Below, piece by piece: positions 36,471 through 46,755 of a DNA stretch of 64,000 bases (the first letter of the stretch is position 1; each line of letters begins with the position of its first letter). The notes beneath the pieces are model-generated. The model saw only the letters and a list, made by a program, of their open reading frames with translations. It had not been told where the DNA came from and did no database searches. The position numbers and the translations under genes are program-made. The DNA is from Paracoccus sp. IB05 (GTDB lineage Bacteria; Pseudomonadota; Alphaproteobacteria; Rhodobacterales; Rhodobacteraceae): NCBI RefSeq assembly GCF_016405985.1, contig NZ_JAEFCF010000002.1:1-64000 (forward strand). The letters are read 5' to 3'.

Positions 36471-37686
36471 GATCAGGCCCAGGATATTCCAGGATCAGCC
36501 CGGACACATCATCGGGGAAATTCCCGGTGCCGGCAAACCGCGCCAGTTCAGCAACCAGGCCTTCGAGCATCTGACCTGAATCTGGCTGCGCGATGTTGCG
36601 GATCATCTCAGCCGCGCCTTCTTCGCCCAGATCCTGCCCCGCCGCGCCCGGGCATTCGGTCACCCCGTCTGACAGCAGAACCAGCCGATCCCCCGGCGCC
36701 AGCCGCAGGGATATCTCGCTATATTGCGCGTCATCTATCAGCCCGACCGGCAGTCCGCCCTGCCCCACCTGCTCCACCTCGCCGCTGGCATGCAGGATCA
36801 TCGGATGCGGATGCCCGGCCTGAACCAGCCGCAGCGCGCCGCTGGGTTCATCCAGTTCGGCATAGACCATCGTGAAATATTGCTCGACCTGCAGTTCATC
36901 CAGCATCAGCCGGTTGAAGGCGGTGGTCAGTTCCGCCGGGCTGCGGATATGGCGCTGCCCGATAGGGCCGGTCGTGAAGGCGATATTCTGGGCCGGCGCT
37001 CCTTCGGACAGATAGCCGCTCAGCCGCACCGTCATCATCGCCGACGCGACGCCATGCCCCGAGACATCCACCGACCAGACCGCGATCCGCCGCGCGTCAA
37101 GCCGGAAACAGCCAACCAGATCTCCCCCGATCCGCCCCGCCGTCCGCACCATCATCGCCACCTGCGAGGCCCCGAAATTGCGATGCCGGTCGCGCAGGAG
37201 CGTGCTTTGCAGCTTGCGCGCCTCGATCAGGTCGCGGTCCAGCGCATCATAGAGCCGCCGCAGTTCCGCAAGCGTCTCCTGCACCACATGGTTTTTCCGG
37301 ACCAGTTCCGACTGCATCTCCTGGATGCGCTGCCCCGCCCTGAGCCTGGCGCGCAGCTCACCCGGGCTGAAGGGTTTCGTCAGAAAATCATCCGCCCCCG
37401 CCTCAAGCCCGCTGGCGACCTCCGACTTGCCGGATTTCGAGGTCACGAGGATGAAATAGCCATAGGACTCACGCGGGAGGGCGCGGAACTGCCGGCAGAA
37501 TTCGACCCCGGTCATCCCCGGCATCATCCAGTCCGAGATCACCATATCGACATTTTCACGCGCACAGATCGCAAGCGCCTCGGCGGCCGTGGCGGCCTGA
37601 GCCACCTGATAGCCCCAGCGGCGCAGATACATGATCGACAATTGCCGCTGTGCCCGGCTGTCATCAACCACGAGCACAAGCGGCAT
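36430..37686 (-). CDS. Response regulator fused to a PP2C/SpoIIE-type phosphatase
   Basis: 418 aa two-domain signalling protein. Residues 1-120 are a receiver domain with phospho-Asp D52 (SDWMMPGMTG), DD at 8-9 and Lys of FLTKPF near 102. A linking coiled-coil (about 125-170) leads to a PP2C-like serine phosphatase (SpoIIE type), with GGDLVG near 195, DVSGHG near 215 and SDGVTE. Such proteins dephosphorylate anti-sigma antagonists under two-component control. I chose the ATG at 37686; a GTG at 37788 would add 34 residues without a clear ribosome site. The Hpt protein is divergent from it, 263 bp away. Its last 41 bp overlap the HD gene. Confidence 0.85.
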   Translation of the reverse strand: MPLVLVVDDSRAQRQLSIMYLRRWGYQVAQAATAAEALAICARENVDMVISDWMMPGMTGVEFCRQFRALPRESYGYFILVTSKSGKSEVASGLEAGADDFLTKPFSPGELRARLRAGQRIQEMQSELVRKNHVVQETLAELRRLYDALDRDLIEARKLQSTLLRDRHRNFGASQVAMMVRTAGRIGGDLVGCFRLDARRIAVWSVDVSGHGVASAMMTVRLSGYLSEGAPAQNIAFTTGPIGQRHIRSPAELTTAFNRLMLDELQVEQYFTMVYAELDEPSGALRLVQAGHPHPMILHASGEVEQVGQGGLPVGLIDDAQYSEISLRLAPGDRLVLLSDGVTECPGAAGQDLGEEGAAEMIRNIAQPDSGQMLEGLVAELARFAGTGNFPDDVSGLILEYPGPDLTGLPGSKALHGG

Positions 37687-37949
37687 AAGGCCCGCGACAT
37701 GTGCCACGCCCGGTTGCGGCCGTCCGGGCCCGGCATCGTGCAAATCGCCCTCGGCCAAAGGTTGCCGCTCCAAAGATTGCCGTTCCACGCGCTCACCAGC
37801 ATTGATCCCCCCCTTTCTCGCCCCTGCGGGTTAATCTCCGGTGAAGGCAGGATCAGAAAAATGCGCGGCCACTTACCTCCTGTTAAGGCTGGGCGCCGCA
37901 GAATGGCGGGGCCCGTGTCTTCCACGACTCGTCTCTGAAAGGATAAGCC

Positions 37950-38378
37950 ATGGCCCTGATCACCCCTGCGGCGGGTCCGGTTGCCGCGCCCCGTCTTGCT
38001 GGCTCCTGCCATGGCAGCTGTGATCCTGCGCCCGATTTCGACCATCTGATCGACATGACGCGCCTGGAGGAGCTGATGGATGAGATCGGCTGCGAAGACC
38101 TTTCTTCGATCACCGATCTTTTCCTCGATGAGACTGACGCTGTGATCACCCGCGTCATCAGCTCCGGCAACGGGCCGCAAATGGCCGAAGATCTGCACTT
38201 CCTGAAAGGCTGCGCGCTGAATCTCGGCCTCAGGGCGCTGGCCGGGATCTGCCACGACGCCGAACGCTGCAATGCCTGTGGCCAGACCTCACCGTTGAAT
38301 CCGGTGATTTTCCTTGCGGTCTATGATGCCTCGAAACTGGCATTGCTGGCCGCGCTGGACGAGGAGGCTATCAGATAA
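37950..38378 (+). CDS. Histidine phosphotransfer (Hpt) domain protein
   Basis: 142 aa protein with a helical Hpt domain at about 35-140. The phospho-His is H83 in EDLHFLKGCALNLGL, the usual HxxKG context. The first 30 residues are a variable Pro/Ala-rich tail. The start is ATG after AAAGGATAAGCC. It is divergent from the response regulator/phosphatase gene, so it probably passes phosphate to that receiver or to a sister response regulator. The gene ends 9 bp before the convergent ilvA stop. Confidence 0.9.
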   Translation: MALITPAAGPVAAPRLAGSCHGSCDPAPDFDHLIDMTRLEELMDEIGCEDLSSITDLFLDETDAVITRVISSGNGPQMAEDLHFLKGCALNLGLRALAGICHDAERCNACGQTSPLNPVIFLAVYDASKLALLAALDEEAIR

Positions 38379-38387
38379 AAGTGGCGG

Positions 38388-39635
38388 TCAGATAAGGAAC
38401 TCGGCCAGTGCCTCGTCATCGGTGATGTCACGATAGGCAAAGCCGGCCGCATCCATACGCGCCGTGAACGCATCGAAATCGCCGTGCTCTTTGGTTTCGA
38501 TCCCGATCAGGATCGAGCCGAAATTCCGCGCCGACTTCTTCATATATTCAAACCGGGTCACGTCATCATCCGGGCCCAGCATCGACAGAAACTCGCGCAA
38601 GGCACCGGGGCGCTGCGGCATTCTCAGGATGAAATACTTCTTCAGCCCGGCATAGCGCTGCGCGCGTTCCTTGACCTCCGGAAGCCGTTCGAAATCGAAA
38701 TTGCTGCCCGAAGTGACACAGACCACCGTCTTGCCACGGATCTGACCGGCAAGTTCCGGCAGCACATCGATCGACAGCGCCCCGGCGGGTTCCAGAACGA
38801 TCCCCTCGACATTCAGCATCTCGAGCATGGTGATGCAGACCCGGTCTTCGGGCGCCAGCAGCACCTGATCGGGTCTGACATGTTTCAGCCGCTCCCAGGT
38901 CATCTGACCCAGTCTCGCCACCGCCGCCCCATCAACAAAACTGTTCACCTTTGCGAGCTTTTGCGGCCCGCCAAGGCGCACCGCCTCGGCCAGACAGGCG
39001 CCGCCCAGAGGCTCGACATAGCGGAAATCGGTCTGCGGCGAGACCGCATGCAGATAGGTCGTCACCCCCGCGGCAAGCCCGCCGCCGCCGACCGGCACCA
39101 CGACAAGGTCCGGCATCCGGCCCAGTTGTTCCAGCATCTCGACGCCGACACTGGCCTGGCCCTCGATCACATCCGGATCGTCGAAAGGCGCCAGAAAATG
39201 CGCGCCGCGTTCAAGGCAAAAGGCCTGCGCCGCCGCGAGCGTCTGATCGAAATAGTCGCCGGTCAGCACGATCTCGACATTCGGCCCGCCAAAGATCCGC
39301 GTCTTGTCGATCTTTTGCTGCGGTGTCGTCACCGGCATGAAGATGATGCCGTTCACCCCGAAATGCCGGCAGGCAAAGGCCATGCCCTGGGCGTGATTGC
39401 CGGCACTCGCGCAGACGAAATTCATCTGATCCGGCTGCGCCACCCGCATCTTGCGCATCGCATTGAAGGCGCCCCGCAGCTTGTAGCTGCGCACCGGCGT
39501 CAGATCCTCGCGTTTCAGCCAGATATCGGCCTCATACCGCGACGAGAGATGCTCGTTGCGCTGAAGCGGCGTTTCAGGGAACAGCTGGCGCAACTCATGC
39601 GTGGCGGCTCTGGCGGCTTGGGCAAAATCGGTCAT
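38388..39635 (-). CDS. ilvA: Threonine ammonia-lyase (threonine dehydratase)
   Basis: 415 aa PLP enzyme making 2-oxobutanoate from threonine, first step of isoleucine synthesis. The PLP lysine is K52 in KREDLTPVRSYKLRGAF, with the VPVGGGGLAAG phosphate loop. A C-terminal ACT-like regulatory segment (about 325-415, QRPGALREFLSML) suggests feedback control. I chose the ATG at 39635. The gene is convergent with the Hpt gene and has no apparent operon partner. Confidence 0.94.
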   Translation of the reverse strand: MTDFAQAARAATHELRQLFPETPLQRNEHLSSRYEADIWLKREDLTPVRSYKLRGAFNAMRKMRVAQPDQMNFVCASAGNHAQGMAFACRHFGVNGIIFMPVTTPQQKIDKTRIFGGPNVEIVLTGDYFDQTLAAAQAFCLERGAHFLAPFDDPDVIEGQASVGVEMLEQLGRMPDLVVVPVGGGGLAAGVTTYLHAVSPQTDFRYVEPLGGACLAEAVRLGGPQKLAKVNSFVDGAAVARLGQMTWERLKHVRPDQVLLAPEDRVCITMLEMLNVEGIVLEPAGALSIDVLPELAGQIRGKTVVCVTSGSNFDFERLPEVKERAQRYAGLKKYFILRMPQRPGALREFLSMLGPDDDVTRFEYMKKSARNFGSILIGIETKEHGDFDAFTARMDAAGFAYRDITDDEALAEFLI

Positions 39636-39794
39636 GACAGTGGCATGCCTCAAGGCGCGATGTTGCGCAAGATCCGTCCCGCGCCGAAAAGCCGGGTTAC
39701 TAAGGCCAGGTGGCCCCCGGGATGACGCGGCCTCGCTTGCCCTTCCCCAGGTTTCCCGCTAATCGCGGGCGAAACCGGATATGGAGCCCGTCCC

Positions 39795-41027
39795 ATGAAA
39801 AAGCCCAGCAAAGTCGTGCTTGCCTATTCGGGCGGCCTCGACACTTCGATCATCCTCAAATGGCTGCAAACCGAATATGGCTGCGAAGTGGTGACCTTCA
39901 CCGCCGATCTCGGCCAGGGCGAAGAACTGGAACCGGCGCGCCAGAAGGCGCTGCTGCTGGGGATCAAAGAGGAAAACATCCACATCCTCGACCTGCGCGA
40001 AGAATTCGTCCGCGATTTCGTCTTCCCGATGTTCCGCGCCAATGCGGTCTATGAGGGGCTTTACCTGCTTGGCACCTCGATCGCGCGGCCGCTGATCGCG
40101 AAGCATCTCGTTGAGATCGCTCAGGCCACCGGCGCCGATGCCGTGGCACATGGCGCGACCGGCAAGGGCAATGACCAGGTCCGGTTCGAGCTGGGCGTTG
40201 CGGCGCTTGATCCGTCGATCCGGGTGATCGCGCCCTGGCGGGAATGGGATCTCTCCTCCCGCACCAAACTGCTGGAATTCGCCGAGGCGAACCAGATTCC
40301 GGTCGCGAAAAACAAGCGTGGCGAGGCCCCCTTCTCGGTCGACGCGAACCTGCTGCATACCTCGTCCGAGGGCACCGTGCTGGAAGACCCGGCAATTGAA
40401 GCACCCGATTATGTCGCCTCGCGCATTGTCGCGGTGGAAGACGCACCGAACACTCCGGAATTCATCGAAATCACCTTCGAAAAGGGCGATCCGGTTGCAC
40501 TGAATGGCGAGGCGCTGTCGCCGGCCACCATGCTGACCCGGTTGAACGAACTGGGCGGCAAGCACGGCATCGGCCTGCTCGATTTCGTCGAAAACCGGTT
40601 CGTCGGGATGAAATCGCGCGGCGTTTACGAGACCCCCGGCGGCACCATCCTGCTGGAAGCCCATCGCGGTATCGAACAGATCACGCTCGACAGCGGCGCG
40701 GGTCACCTCAAGGACTCGATCATGCCGCGCTATGCCGAGCTGATCTATAACGGCTTCTGGTTCTCGCCGGAGCGCGAGGCGCTGCAGGCCCTGATCGACA
40801 AGACCCAGGAGCATGTCTCTGGCACCGTGAAGCTCAAGCTTTACAAAGGCGTCGCGCGCACTGTCGCCCGCTGGTCGGATCACACGCTCTATTCCGAGAA
40901 GCACGTCACTTTCGAAGAGGATGCCGGCGCTTACGATCAGAAAGACGCGGCAGGCTTTATCCGTCTGAACGCGCTGCGCCTGCGGCTGATCGCCACCCGC
41001 AACGCGCGCGTCGCGAAAAAAGGCTGA
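39795..41027 (+). CDS. argG: Argininosuccinate synthase
   Basis: 410 aa ATP-dependent ligase joining citrulline and aspartate in arginine synthesis. The P-loop is [11 protein letters not shown] at 10-20; [24 protein letters not shown] and GRPYETPGG-like [12 protein letters not shown] are present. Length is normal. It stands alone between the divergent ilvA and convergent maeB. Confidence 0.97.
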   Translation: MKKPSKVVLAYSGGLDTSIILKWLQTEYGCEVVTFTADLGQGEELEPARQKALLLGIKEENIHILDLREEFVRDFVFPMFRANAVYEGLYLLGTSIARPLIAKHLVEIAQATGADAVAHGATGKGNDQVRFELGVAALDPSIRVIAPWREWDLSSRTKLLEFAEANQIPVAKNKRGEAPFSVDANLLHTSSEGTVLEDPAIEAPDYVASRIVAVEDAPNTPEFIEITFEKGDPVALNGEALSPATMLTRLNELGGKHGIGLLDFVENRFVGMKSRGVYETPGGTILLEAHRGIEQITLDSGAGHLKDSIMPRYAELIYNGFWFSPEREALQALIDKTQEHVSGTVKLKLYKGVARTVARWSDHTLYSEKHVTFEEDAGAYDQKDAAGFIRLNALRLRLIATRNARVAKKG

Positions 41028-41036
41028 TTGCCGGTT

Positions 41037-41067
41037 TCAGTGCGGGACCGGTAAGGCCCCGCACTGA
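41037..41067. terminator. Candidate terminator between convergent argG and maeB
   Basis: Perfect 10-bp inverted repeat (41037-41046 and 41058-41067) around an 11-nt loop, without a T run. It separates two convergent genes. Confidence 0.45.
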
Positions 41068-41096
41068 CTGAACTTTCTGGGTCGGGCCAGAGGTCC

Positions 41097-43352
41097 TTAC
41101 CCCACCTTACAGGCCGCCATCACCGCCATATTCAGGATGTCATTGACGGTGGAGGAGGTCGAACAGATCTGGATCGGCTTGTTCACGCCCGACAGGATCG
41201 GCCCGATCACCGTGGCGCCTGCCATTTCCTGCATCAACTTGACCGAGATCGAGGCCGAATGCCGCGCCGGCACCACGAGGATATTCGCGGGCCCGGTCAG
41301 GCGGCAGAACGGATAGGCCGCCATCTGATCTGTGTTCAGCGCGACATCGACGGTCATTTCGCCATCATATTCGAAATCGACGCCGCGCCGGTCCAGCACA
41401 TCGACAGCCCGATGCATCTTGGTCGCGCGCTCCGACACCGGATAGCCAAAGGTCGAGAAGCTGACGAAGGCCACGCGCGGGTCGACCCCCATCGAGCGCG
41501 CCACGCCGGCGGCGCGTGTCGCGATGGTCGCCAGATCCTCTTCATCGGGCCATTCATGCACCAGGGTATCGGTGATGAAGACGATGCGTCCCTTATGCAG
41601 CAGCGCTGTCACCCCCACCGCGCCATCGACGGCTTTCGCGTCGAACACATTGTTGATCAGCGACAGCACATGCGCTGATTTCCGCGTCGCCCCCGTCACC
41701 AGCCCATCGCCATGGCCATGTGCGAGCATCAGGGATGCAAACACATGCCGGTCGCGTGCCGCAATGCGGTGAATATCCTGGCGATCATGTCCCTGGCGTT
41801 GCAGGCGTTTGTAAAGAAAGTCCTTATACTGATCGAGATGGCGCGAATTGGCGGCATTCACCACCTCAAGCTCGCGCACCGCGTCGCCCAGACCGGCCGT
41901 CTCCAGCTTTTCGCGCACATCCGCCTCGCGGCCCACAACCAGCGATTTCCCCAGACCAGACCGCTGCCAGGCCACCGCCGCGCGCAGGACACGCGGGTCA
42001 TCGCCTTCGGCAAAGATCATCCGCGCCTGGGCCTGGCGCGCCCTTGCATGCAGGCCCTGGAGGATGGTCGCCGTCGGGTCCATCCGCGCCTTCAGGCTTG
42101 CCTCATAGGATTTCATATCGATGATCGGGCGGCGCGCCACGCCTGTATCCATCCCGGCCTTGGCCACCGCCGGCGGCACGACATAGATCAGACGCGGGTC
42201 AAACGGCGTCGGAATGATGTAATCGCGCCCGAAGGAAAGCTTGCGCCCATAGGCCATCGCGACCTCGTCAGGCACATCTTCGCGCGCCAGTTTCGCCAGC
42301 GCCTGGGCACAGGCGATCTTCATCTCGTCATTGATCGCCCGGGCATGGATATCCAGAGCGCCCCGAAACAGATAGGGGAAGCCCAGCACGTTATTGACCT
42401 GGTTCGGGTAATCTGAACGCCCGGTCGCCACGATGGCATCAGCGCGCACCGCATGGGCCTCTTCCGGCGTGATTTCGGGATCGGGGTTTGCCATGGCGAA
42501 GATCACCGGGTTCTCCGCCATCGAGGCGACCATCTCGGGCGTCACAGCCCCTTTGGCCGAAACGCCCAGGAACACATCCGCGCCGATCATCGCCTCTTCG
42601 AGGCTGCGCGCATCGGTCTTCACGGCATGGGCCGATTTCCACTGGTTCATACCCTCGGTCCGGCCCTGGTAAATCACGCCCTTGGTGTCGCACATGATGC
42701 AATTCTCATGCCGCGCGCCCATGGATTTCAACAGTTCCAGACAGGCGATCCCGGCGGCCCCTGCCCCGTTCAGAACGATCTTCACGTCCTGAATCTTCTT
42801 CCCCGAAATCTCCAGCGCGTTGATCAGCCCCGCCGCGCAGATCACCGCTGTGCCATGCTGGTCATCATGGAAGACCGGGATATCGCAGATCTCTTTCAGA
42901 CGCTGTTCGATGATAAAGCATTCCGGCGCCTTGATATCTTCAAGGTTGATGCCGCCAAAGGTCGGTGACATCAGCTTGACCGCCCTGATGATGTCATCCG
43001 CGTCTTCGGTATCAAGCTCGATATCGATCGCATTCACATCGGCAAAGCGTTTGAAAAGAACCGCCTTTCCCTCCATCACCGGCTTCGAGGCCAGCGCGCC
43101 AAGGTTCCCCATCCCCAGAATCGCGGTTCCGTTCGAGATGACGGCGACCATATTCCCTTTGACCGTGTAATCATAAGCCGTCTCGGGCCGGTCGGCGATG
43201 GCCTGGACCGGTATCGCAACCCCGGGCGAATAGGCCAGCGACAGATCGCGCTGCGTCGCCATTGGCTTCGACGCTGTGATCTCGTATTTCCCCGGACGCG
43301 GCTCGAAATGATAAGCGAGGGCTTCTTCCGGCGTGGTTCTGGAACGGGTCAT
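41097..43352 (-). CDS. maeB: NADP-dependent malic enzyme, two-domain type
   Basis: 751 aa malate oxidoreductase, converting malate to pyruvate and CO2. Residues 1-430 are the malic enzyme part (GKYEITASKPM, PGVAIPVQAI, FHDDQHGTAVICAAGLINAL). The remaining 300 form a phosphotransacetylase-like domain (DPTATILQGLHARARQAQAR, GVNKPIQICSTSSTVNDI) thought to be regulatory rather than catalytic in these fusions. The ATG at 43352 gives the usual N-terminus. It is divergent from mutS (129 bp apart). Confidence 0.95.
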   Translation of the reverse strand: MTRSRTTPEEALAYHFEPRPGKYEITASKPMATQRDLSLAYSPGVAIPVQAIADRPETAYDYTVKGNMVAVISNGTAILGMGNLGALASKPVMEGKAVLFKRFADVNAIDIELDTEDADDIIRAVKLMSPTFGGINLEDIKAPECFIIEQRLKEICDIPVFHDDQHGTAVICAAGLINALEISGKKIQDVKIVLNGAGAAGIACLELLKSMGARHENCIMCDTKGVIYQGRTEGMNQWKSAHAVKTDARSLEEAMIGADVFLGVSAKGAVTPEMVASMAENPVIFAMANPDPEITPEEAHAVRADAIVATGRSDYPNQVNNVLGFPYLFRGALDIHARAINDEMKIACAQALAKLAREDVPDEVAMAYGRKLSFGRDYIIPTPFDPRLIYVVPPAVAKAGMDTGVARRPIIDMKSYEASLKARMDPTATILQGLHARARQAQARMIFAEGDDPRVLRAAVAWQRSGLGKSLVVGREADVREKLETAGLGDAVRELEVVNAANSRHLDQYKDFLYKRLQRQGHDRQDIHRIAARDRHVFASLMLAHGHGDGLVTGATRKSAHVLSLINNVFDAKAVDGAVGVTALLHKGRIVFITDTLVHEWPDEEDLATIATRAAGVARSMGVDPRVAFVSFSTFGYPVSERATKMHRAVDVLDRRGVDFEYDGEMTVDVALNTDQMAAYPFCRLTGPANILVVPARHSASISVKLMQEMAGATVIGPILSGVNKPIQICSTSSTVNDILNMAVMAACKVG

Positions 43353-43481
43353 TTGCGGGCCATGGTGCGAATTAAAGTTACTTTGCACATGCCTTGTCAC
43401 GCATGAAATGAAAAGCCCGGATGACGGCCTTTTCGTCACGCCTTCGTTTTTGTAGGGTCGGCGCCGAAGCCCGGGGGAACC

Positions 43482-46109
43482 ATGTCAGACGAAACCGTCA
43501 CGCCAATGATGGCGCAATATCTCGAGATCAAAGCGCAGAATCCTGGGGCTTTGTTGTTCTACCGGATGGGCGACTTCTACGAGATGTTCTTTGACGACGC
43601 TCTGGCGGCGTCCGAGGCGCTGGATATCGCGCTGACCAAACGCGGCTTCCACAAGGGCGAGCCGATTGCCATGTGCGGCGTGCCCTATCACGCCGCCGAA
43701 GGCTATCTGCTGACGCTGATCCGCAAGGGCTTTCGCGTCGCCATTGCCGAACAGCTGGAAGACCCGGCCGAAGCAAAGAAGCGCGGTTCGAAATCGGTTG
43801 TGAAACGCGATGTAGTGCGGCTGGTAACGCCCGGCACCCTGACCGAGGATTCCCTGCTCGAAGCGCGGCGCCACAATTACCTCGCCGCCTATACCGCTTT
43901 GCGCGATGAGGGCGCGCTGGCCTGGTGCGATATCTCGACCGGCGAGTTCCGGGTCATGCCCTGCGCACTGGCGCGTCTCGGGCCAGAGCTGGCCCGGCTT
44001 GCGCCACGTGAACTGCTGGTTCCGGATGAGGAATCGACCGAAATCGCGAACCTGGTGACTGATTCCGGTACTGCGATGACGCCGCTGGCCCGCGCGAGTT
44101 TCGATTCCACCGGCGCCGAAAAGCGGCTTTGCGCGCTGTGGCAGGTCAGTTCTCTGGAAGGGTTCGGATCGTTTACCCGCGCCGAAATCGCGGCGATGGG
44201 CGGGCTGGTCGACTATCTTGACCTGACGCAGCGCGGCCGCCTGCCGCTGTTGCGCCCGCCGATCAAAGAACTGCCCGGCGGCACGATGCAGATCGACGCC
44301 TCGACCCGGCGCAATCTTGAAATCACCCAGGCACTCTCGGGCGGGCGCGAGGGATCGCTGCTGGCCGCCATCGACCGCACTGTGACCGCCCCCGGCGCGC
44401 GCCTGCTGGAGCGCCGCCTCTCCTCGCCCTCGCGCGATCTGACCACGATCCGCAGCCGCCATGACGCTTTGCGCGCGCTGCTGGATAAAAGCCGGCTCCG
44501 CGAAGATCTGCGCGACGACCTGCGCCGCGTGCCCGATATGGACCGCGCACTGTCGCGCCTTGCGCTGGATCGGGGCGGCCCGCGGGATCTGACCGCGATC
44601 CGCGCCGGCCTGACCCAGGCCCTGAGCCTGACCGGCAAACTGAACGACCTGCCCGATCTGCTGAGCGAAGCCTCGCAGGCGCTCACCGGCCATGAAACCC
44701 TGGTCGGCCTGCTGGATCAGGCGCTGGTGGCCGAGCCGCCGCTGCTGGCCCGCGATGGCGGGTTTATCGCCACCGGTTTCGACCAGGAACTGGATGAAAC
44801 CCGCCAGCTGCGCGACGAAGGCCGGGGCGTGATCGCCGGAATGCAGGCGCAATATTCCGAGCATGCCGGTGTGCCGGCGCTGAAGATCAAACATAACAAC
44901 GTGCTGGGCTATTTCATCGAGGTCACCACAACGCATGAGGAAAAACTCCGCGCCCATCCCGACCTCTTCATCCACCGCCAGACCACGGCCGGTCAGGTCC
45001 GCTTTACCACGGTCGCGCTGTCCGATCTGGAAACCCGGATCCTGAACTCATCAAACCGGGCGCTGGAGCTGGAAAAACGTCACTATGAAAGCCTGAAACG
45101 CGCGATTCTCGATCAGGCCGGCCCAATAGGCGCCACAGCGCGCGCCCTGGCCGAAATCGACCTCTGCGCAGGCTTTGCCGATCTCGCCGCCGAGGGCGAC
45201 TGGACAGAGCCAAAGGTCGATGACAGCCGCGCCTTCCTGATCGGGGGCGGACGCCATCCGGTGGTTGAACGCGCCCTCAGACGCCAGGGCGGGCAGAGCT
45301 TTGTCGCCAATGACTGCGACCTGACCACCGGCAATTCCCCGGCGATCTGGCTGCTGACCGGCCCGAATATGGCGGGTAAATCGACCTTCCTGCGCCAGAA
45401 CGCCCTGATCGCGCTGATGGCTCAGGCCGGCAGCTTCGTCCCGGCCCGCGCGGCCCATATCGGCCTTGTCAGCCAGCTTTTCAGCCGCGTCGGAGCGTCA
45501 GACGACCTCGCGCGGGGCCGCTCGACCTTCATGGTCGAAATGGTAGAAACCGCCGCCATCCTGAACCAGGCCGATGATCGCGCCCTGGTCATCCTGGATG
45601 AGATCGGCCGTGGCACCGCCACCTGGGATGGCCTCTCCATCGCCTGGGCCACGCTGGAGCATCTGCACGAAATCAACCGCTGCCGCGCGCTCTTCGCCAC
45701 CCATTACCACGAAATGACCCAGCTTTCCGCAAAGCTCGACGGCGTCGAAAACGCCACCGTCTCGGTGCGCGAATGGGAAGGCGAGGTGATCTTCCTGCAT
45801 GAAGTCAGGCGCGGCGCCGCCGACCGCAGCTACGGCGTCCAGGTCGCCCGTCTCGCCGGTCTGCCGCCCTCGGTCATCGAACGCGCAAAAACCGTCCTCG
45901 AAGCCCTTGAACAGGGCGACCGACAGGGCAGCAAACAGGCCGCCCTGATCGACGACCTCCCCCTCTTCCGCGCCGCGCCGCCGCCCGCACCGCCCAAAGC
46001 CGCGAAAGAAAGCGAGATCGAGGCCCGCCTGAAAGATATAAGCCCCGACCAGCTCACGCCGATCGGGGCCCTCAATCTGGTCTACGAACTCAAAGCCCTG
46101 CTGAGCTGA
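43482..46109 (+). CDS. mutS: DNA mismatch repair protein MutS
   Basis: 875 aa mismatch-recognition ATPase. The mismatch-binding F-x-E lies at 32-34 (DFYEMFF), the Walker A is GPNMAGKST near 626, and the Walker B/D-loop is [18 protein letters not shown]. The C-terminal HTH/dimer region is present to residue 875. Length is normal. It begins after a promoter region shared with the divergent maeB and ends 65 bp before the convergent grpE stop. Confidence 0.97.
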   Translation: MSDETVTPMMAQYLEIKAQNPGALLFYRMGDFYEMFFDDALAASEALDIALTKRGFHKGEPIAMCGVPYHAAEGYLLTLIRKGFRVAIAEQLEDPAEAKKRGSKSVVKRDVVRLVTPGTLTEDSLLEARRHNYLAAYTALRDEGALAWCDISTGEFRVMPCALARLGPELARLAPRELLVPDEESTEIANLVTDSGTAMTPLARASFDSTGAEKRLCALWQVSSLEGFGSFTRAEIAAMGGLVDYLDLTQRGRLPLLRPPIKELPGGTMQIDASTRRNLEITQALSGGREGSLLAAIDRTVTAPGARLLERRLSSPSRDLTTIRSRHDALRALLDKSRLREDLRDDLRRVPDMDRALSRLALDRGGPRDLTAIRAGLTQALSLTGKLNDLPDLLSEASQALTGHETLVGLLDQALVAEPPLLARDGGFIATGFDQELDETRQLRDEGRGVIAGMQAQYSEHAGVPALKIKHNNVLGYFIEVTTTHEEKLRAHPDLFIHRQTTAGQVRFTTVALSDLETRILNSSNRALELEKRHYESLKRAILDQAGPIGATARALAEIDLCAGFADLAAEGDWTEPKVDDSRAFLIGGGRHPVVERALRRQGGQSFVANDCDLTTGNSPAIWLLTGPNMAGKSTFLRQNALIALMAQAGSFVPARAAHIGLVSQLFSRVGASDDLARGRSTFMVEMVETAAILNQADDRALVILDEIGRGTATWDGLSIAWATLEHLHEINRCRALFATHYHEMTQLSAKLDGVENATVSVREWEGEVIFLHEVRRGAADRSYGVQVARLAGLPPSVIERAKTVLEALEQGDRQGSKQAALIDDLPLFRAAPPPAPPKAAKESEIEARLKDISPDQLTPIGALNLVYELKALLS

Positions 46110-46121
46110 CTTCCTCCTGAC

Positions 46122-46166
46122 CGAAATACTCCGGGGGTGTGGGGGCTGGCCCCCCCCCGCCCGGAG
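46122..46166. repeat. Short GC-hairpin intergenic repeat, copy 2 (inverted)
   Basis: In reverse complement this reads like the element at 16177-16213: a G-run/C-run stem followed by ACCCCCGGAGTATTTCGG. The GGGGG (46141-46145) and CCCCC (46150-46154) arms pair across ctgg, within outer arms CTCCGGG (46129-46135) and CCCGGAG (46160-46166). It sits between convergent mutS and grpE and may act as a terminator. Confidence 0.5.
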
Positions 46167-46174
46167 CCAAAAGC

Positions 46175-46714
46175 TCAGGCCGCAGCAGAGGACACGCCAA
46201 CCTGCGCCGGACGCAGCAGCCGGTCATGGAGCATAAAGCCTTCGGTCATCACCTGGATGATCTGCCCGGCTTTGGTACCCGGCACCGGCGCCTCAAACAT
46301 CGCCTCATGCATCTGGGGATCAAACAGATCACCAATCGCCGGCGACACCGCCTTCACCCCATGCTTATCCATCACCTTGGACAGCTCGCGCAGCGTCAGC
46401 TCGACCCCTTCGATCAGCGCGCTCGACGCAGCACGGCTTTCTTCCGGAATGGCCGCAAGCGCGCGGTTCAGGTTGTCATAGACCGGCAAAAGATCCCGGG
46501 CCAGCCGCGTGCCGCCATATTGCTCGGCCTCGCGGCGGTCCCGGTCGGCCCGTTTGCGCGAATTCTCGGCATCCGCCAGGGCGCGCATGAACTTGTCGCG
46601 GAACTCGTCACGTTCAAGACGGAGCGTCTCCAGCTCGTCAAGCGACATCTCTTCATATTCCGGCAGATCGCCCGCCTGGCCGTTTTCCTGGGCGGCGTTG
46701 TCTTCCTGCGCCAT
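46175..46714 (-). CDS. grpE: Nucleotide exchange factor GrpE
   Basis: 179 aa DnaK co-chaperone. An acidic N-terminal tail leads into a long coiled coil (about 15-75) and then the conserved FEAPVPGTKAGQIIQVMTEGFMLHDRLLRPAQVGVS beta domain. The ATG at 46714 has GAGGAG 7 nt upstream; the longer reading from 46720 starts at GTG. It follows hrcA on the same strand after 41 bp, so both are likely part of a heat-shock unit. I saw no CIRCE element in front of hrcA, so regulation may be by RpoH or another route. Confidence 0.95.
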   Translation of the reverse strand: MAQEDNAAQENGQAGDLPEYEEMSLDELETLRLERDEFRDKFMRALADAENSRKRADRDRREAEQYGGTRLARDLLPVYDNLNRALAAIPEESRAASSALIEGVELTLRELSKVMDKHGVKAVSPAIGDLFDPQMHEAMFEAPVPGTKAGQIIQVMTEGFMLHDRLLRPAQVGVSSAAA

Positions 46715-46755
46715 GACCACTCCTCAAGTCTTTCGGGCCTCAGCCCCTTTTCACT

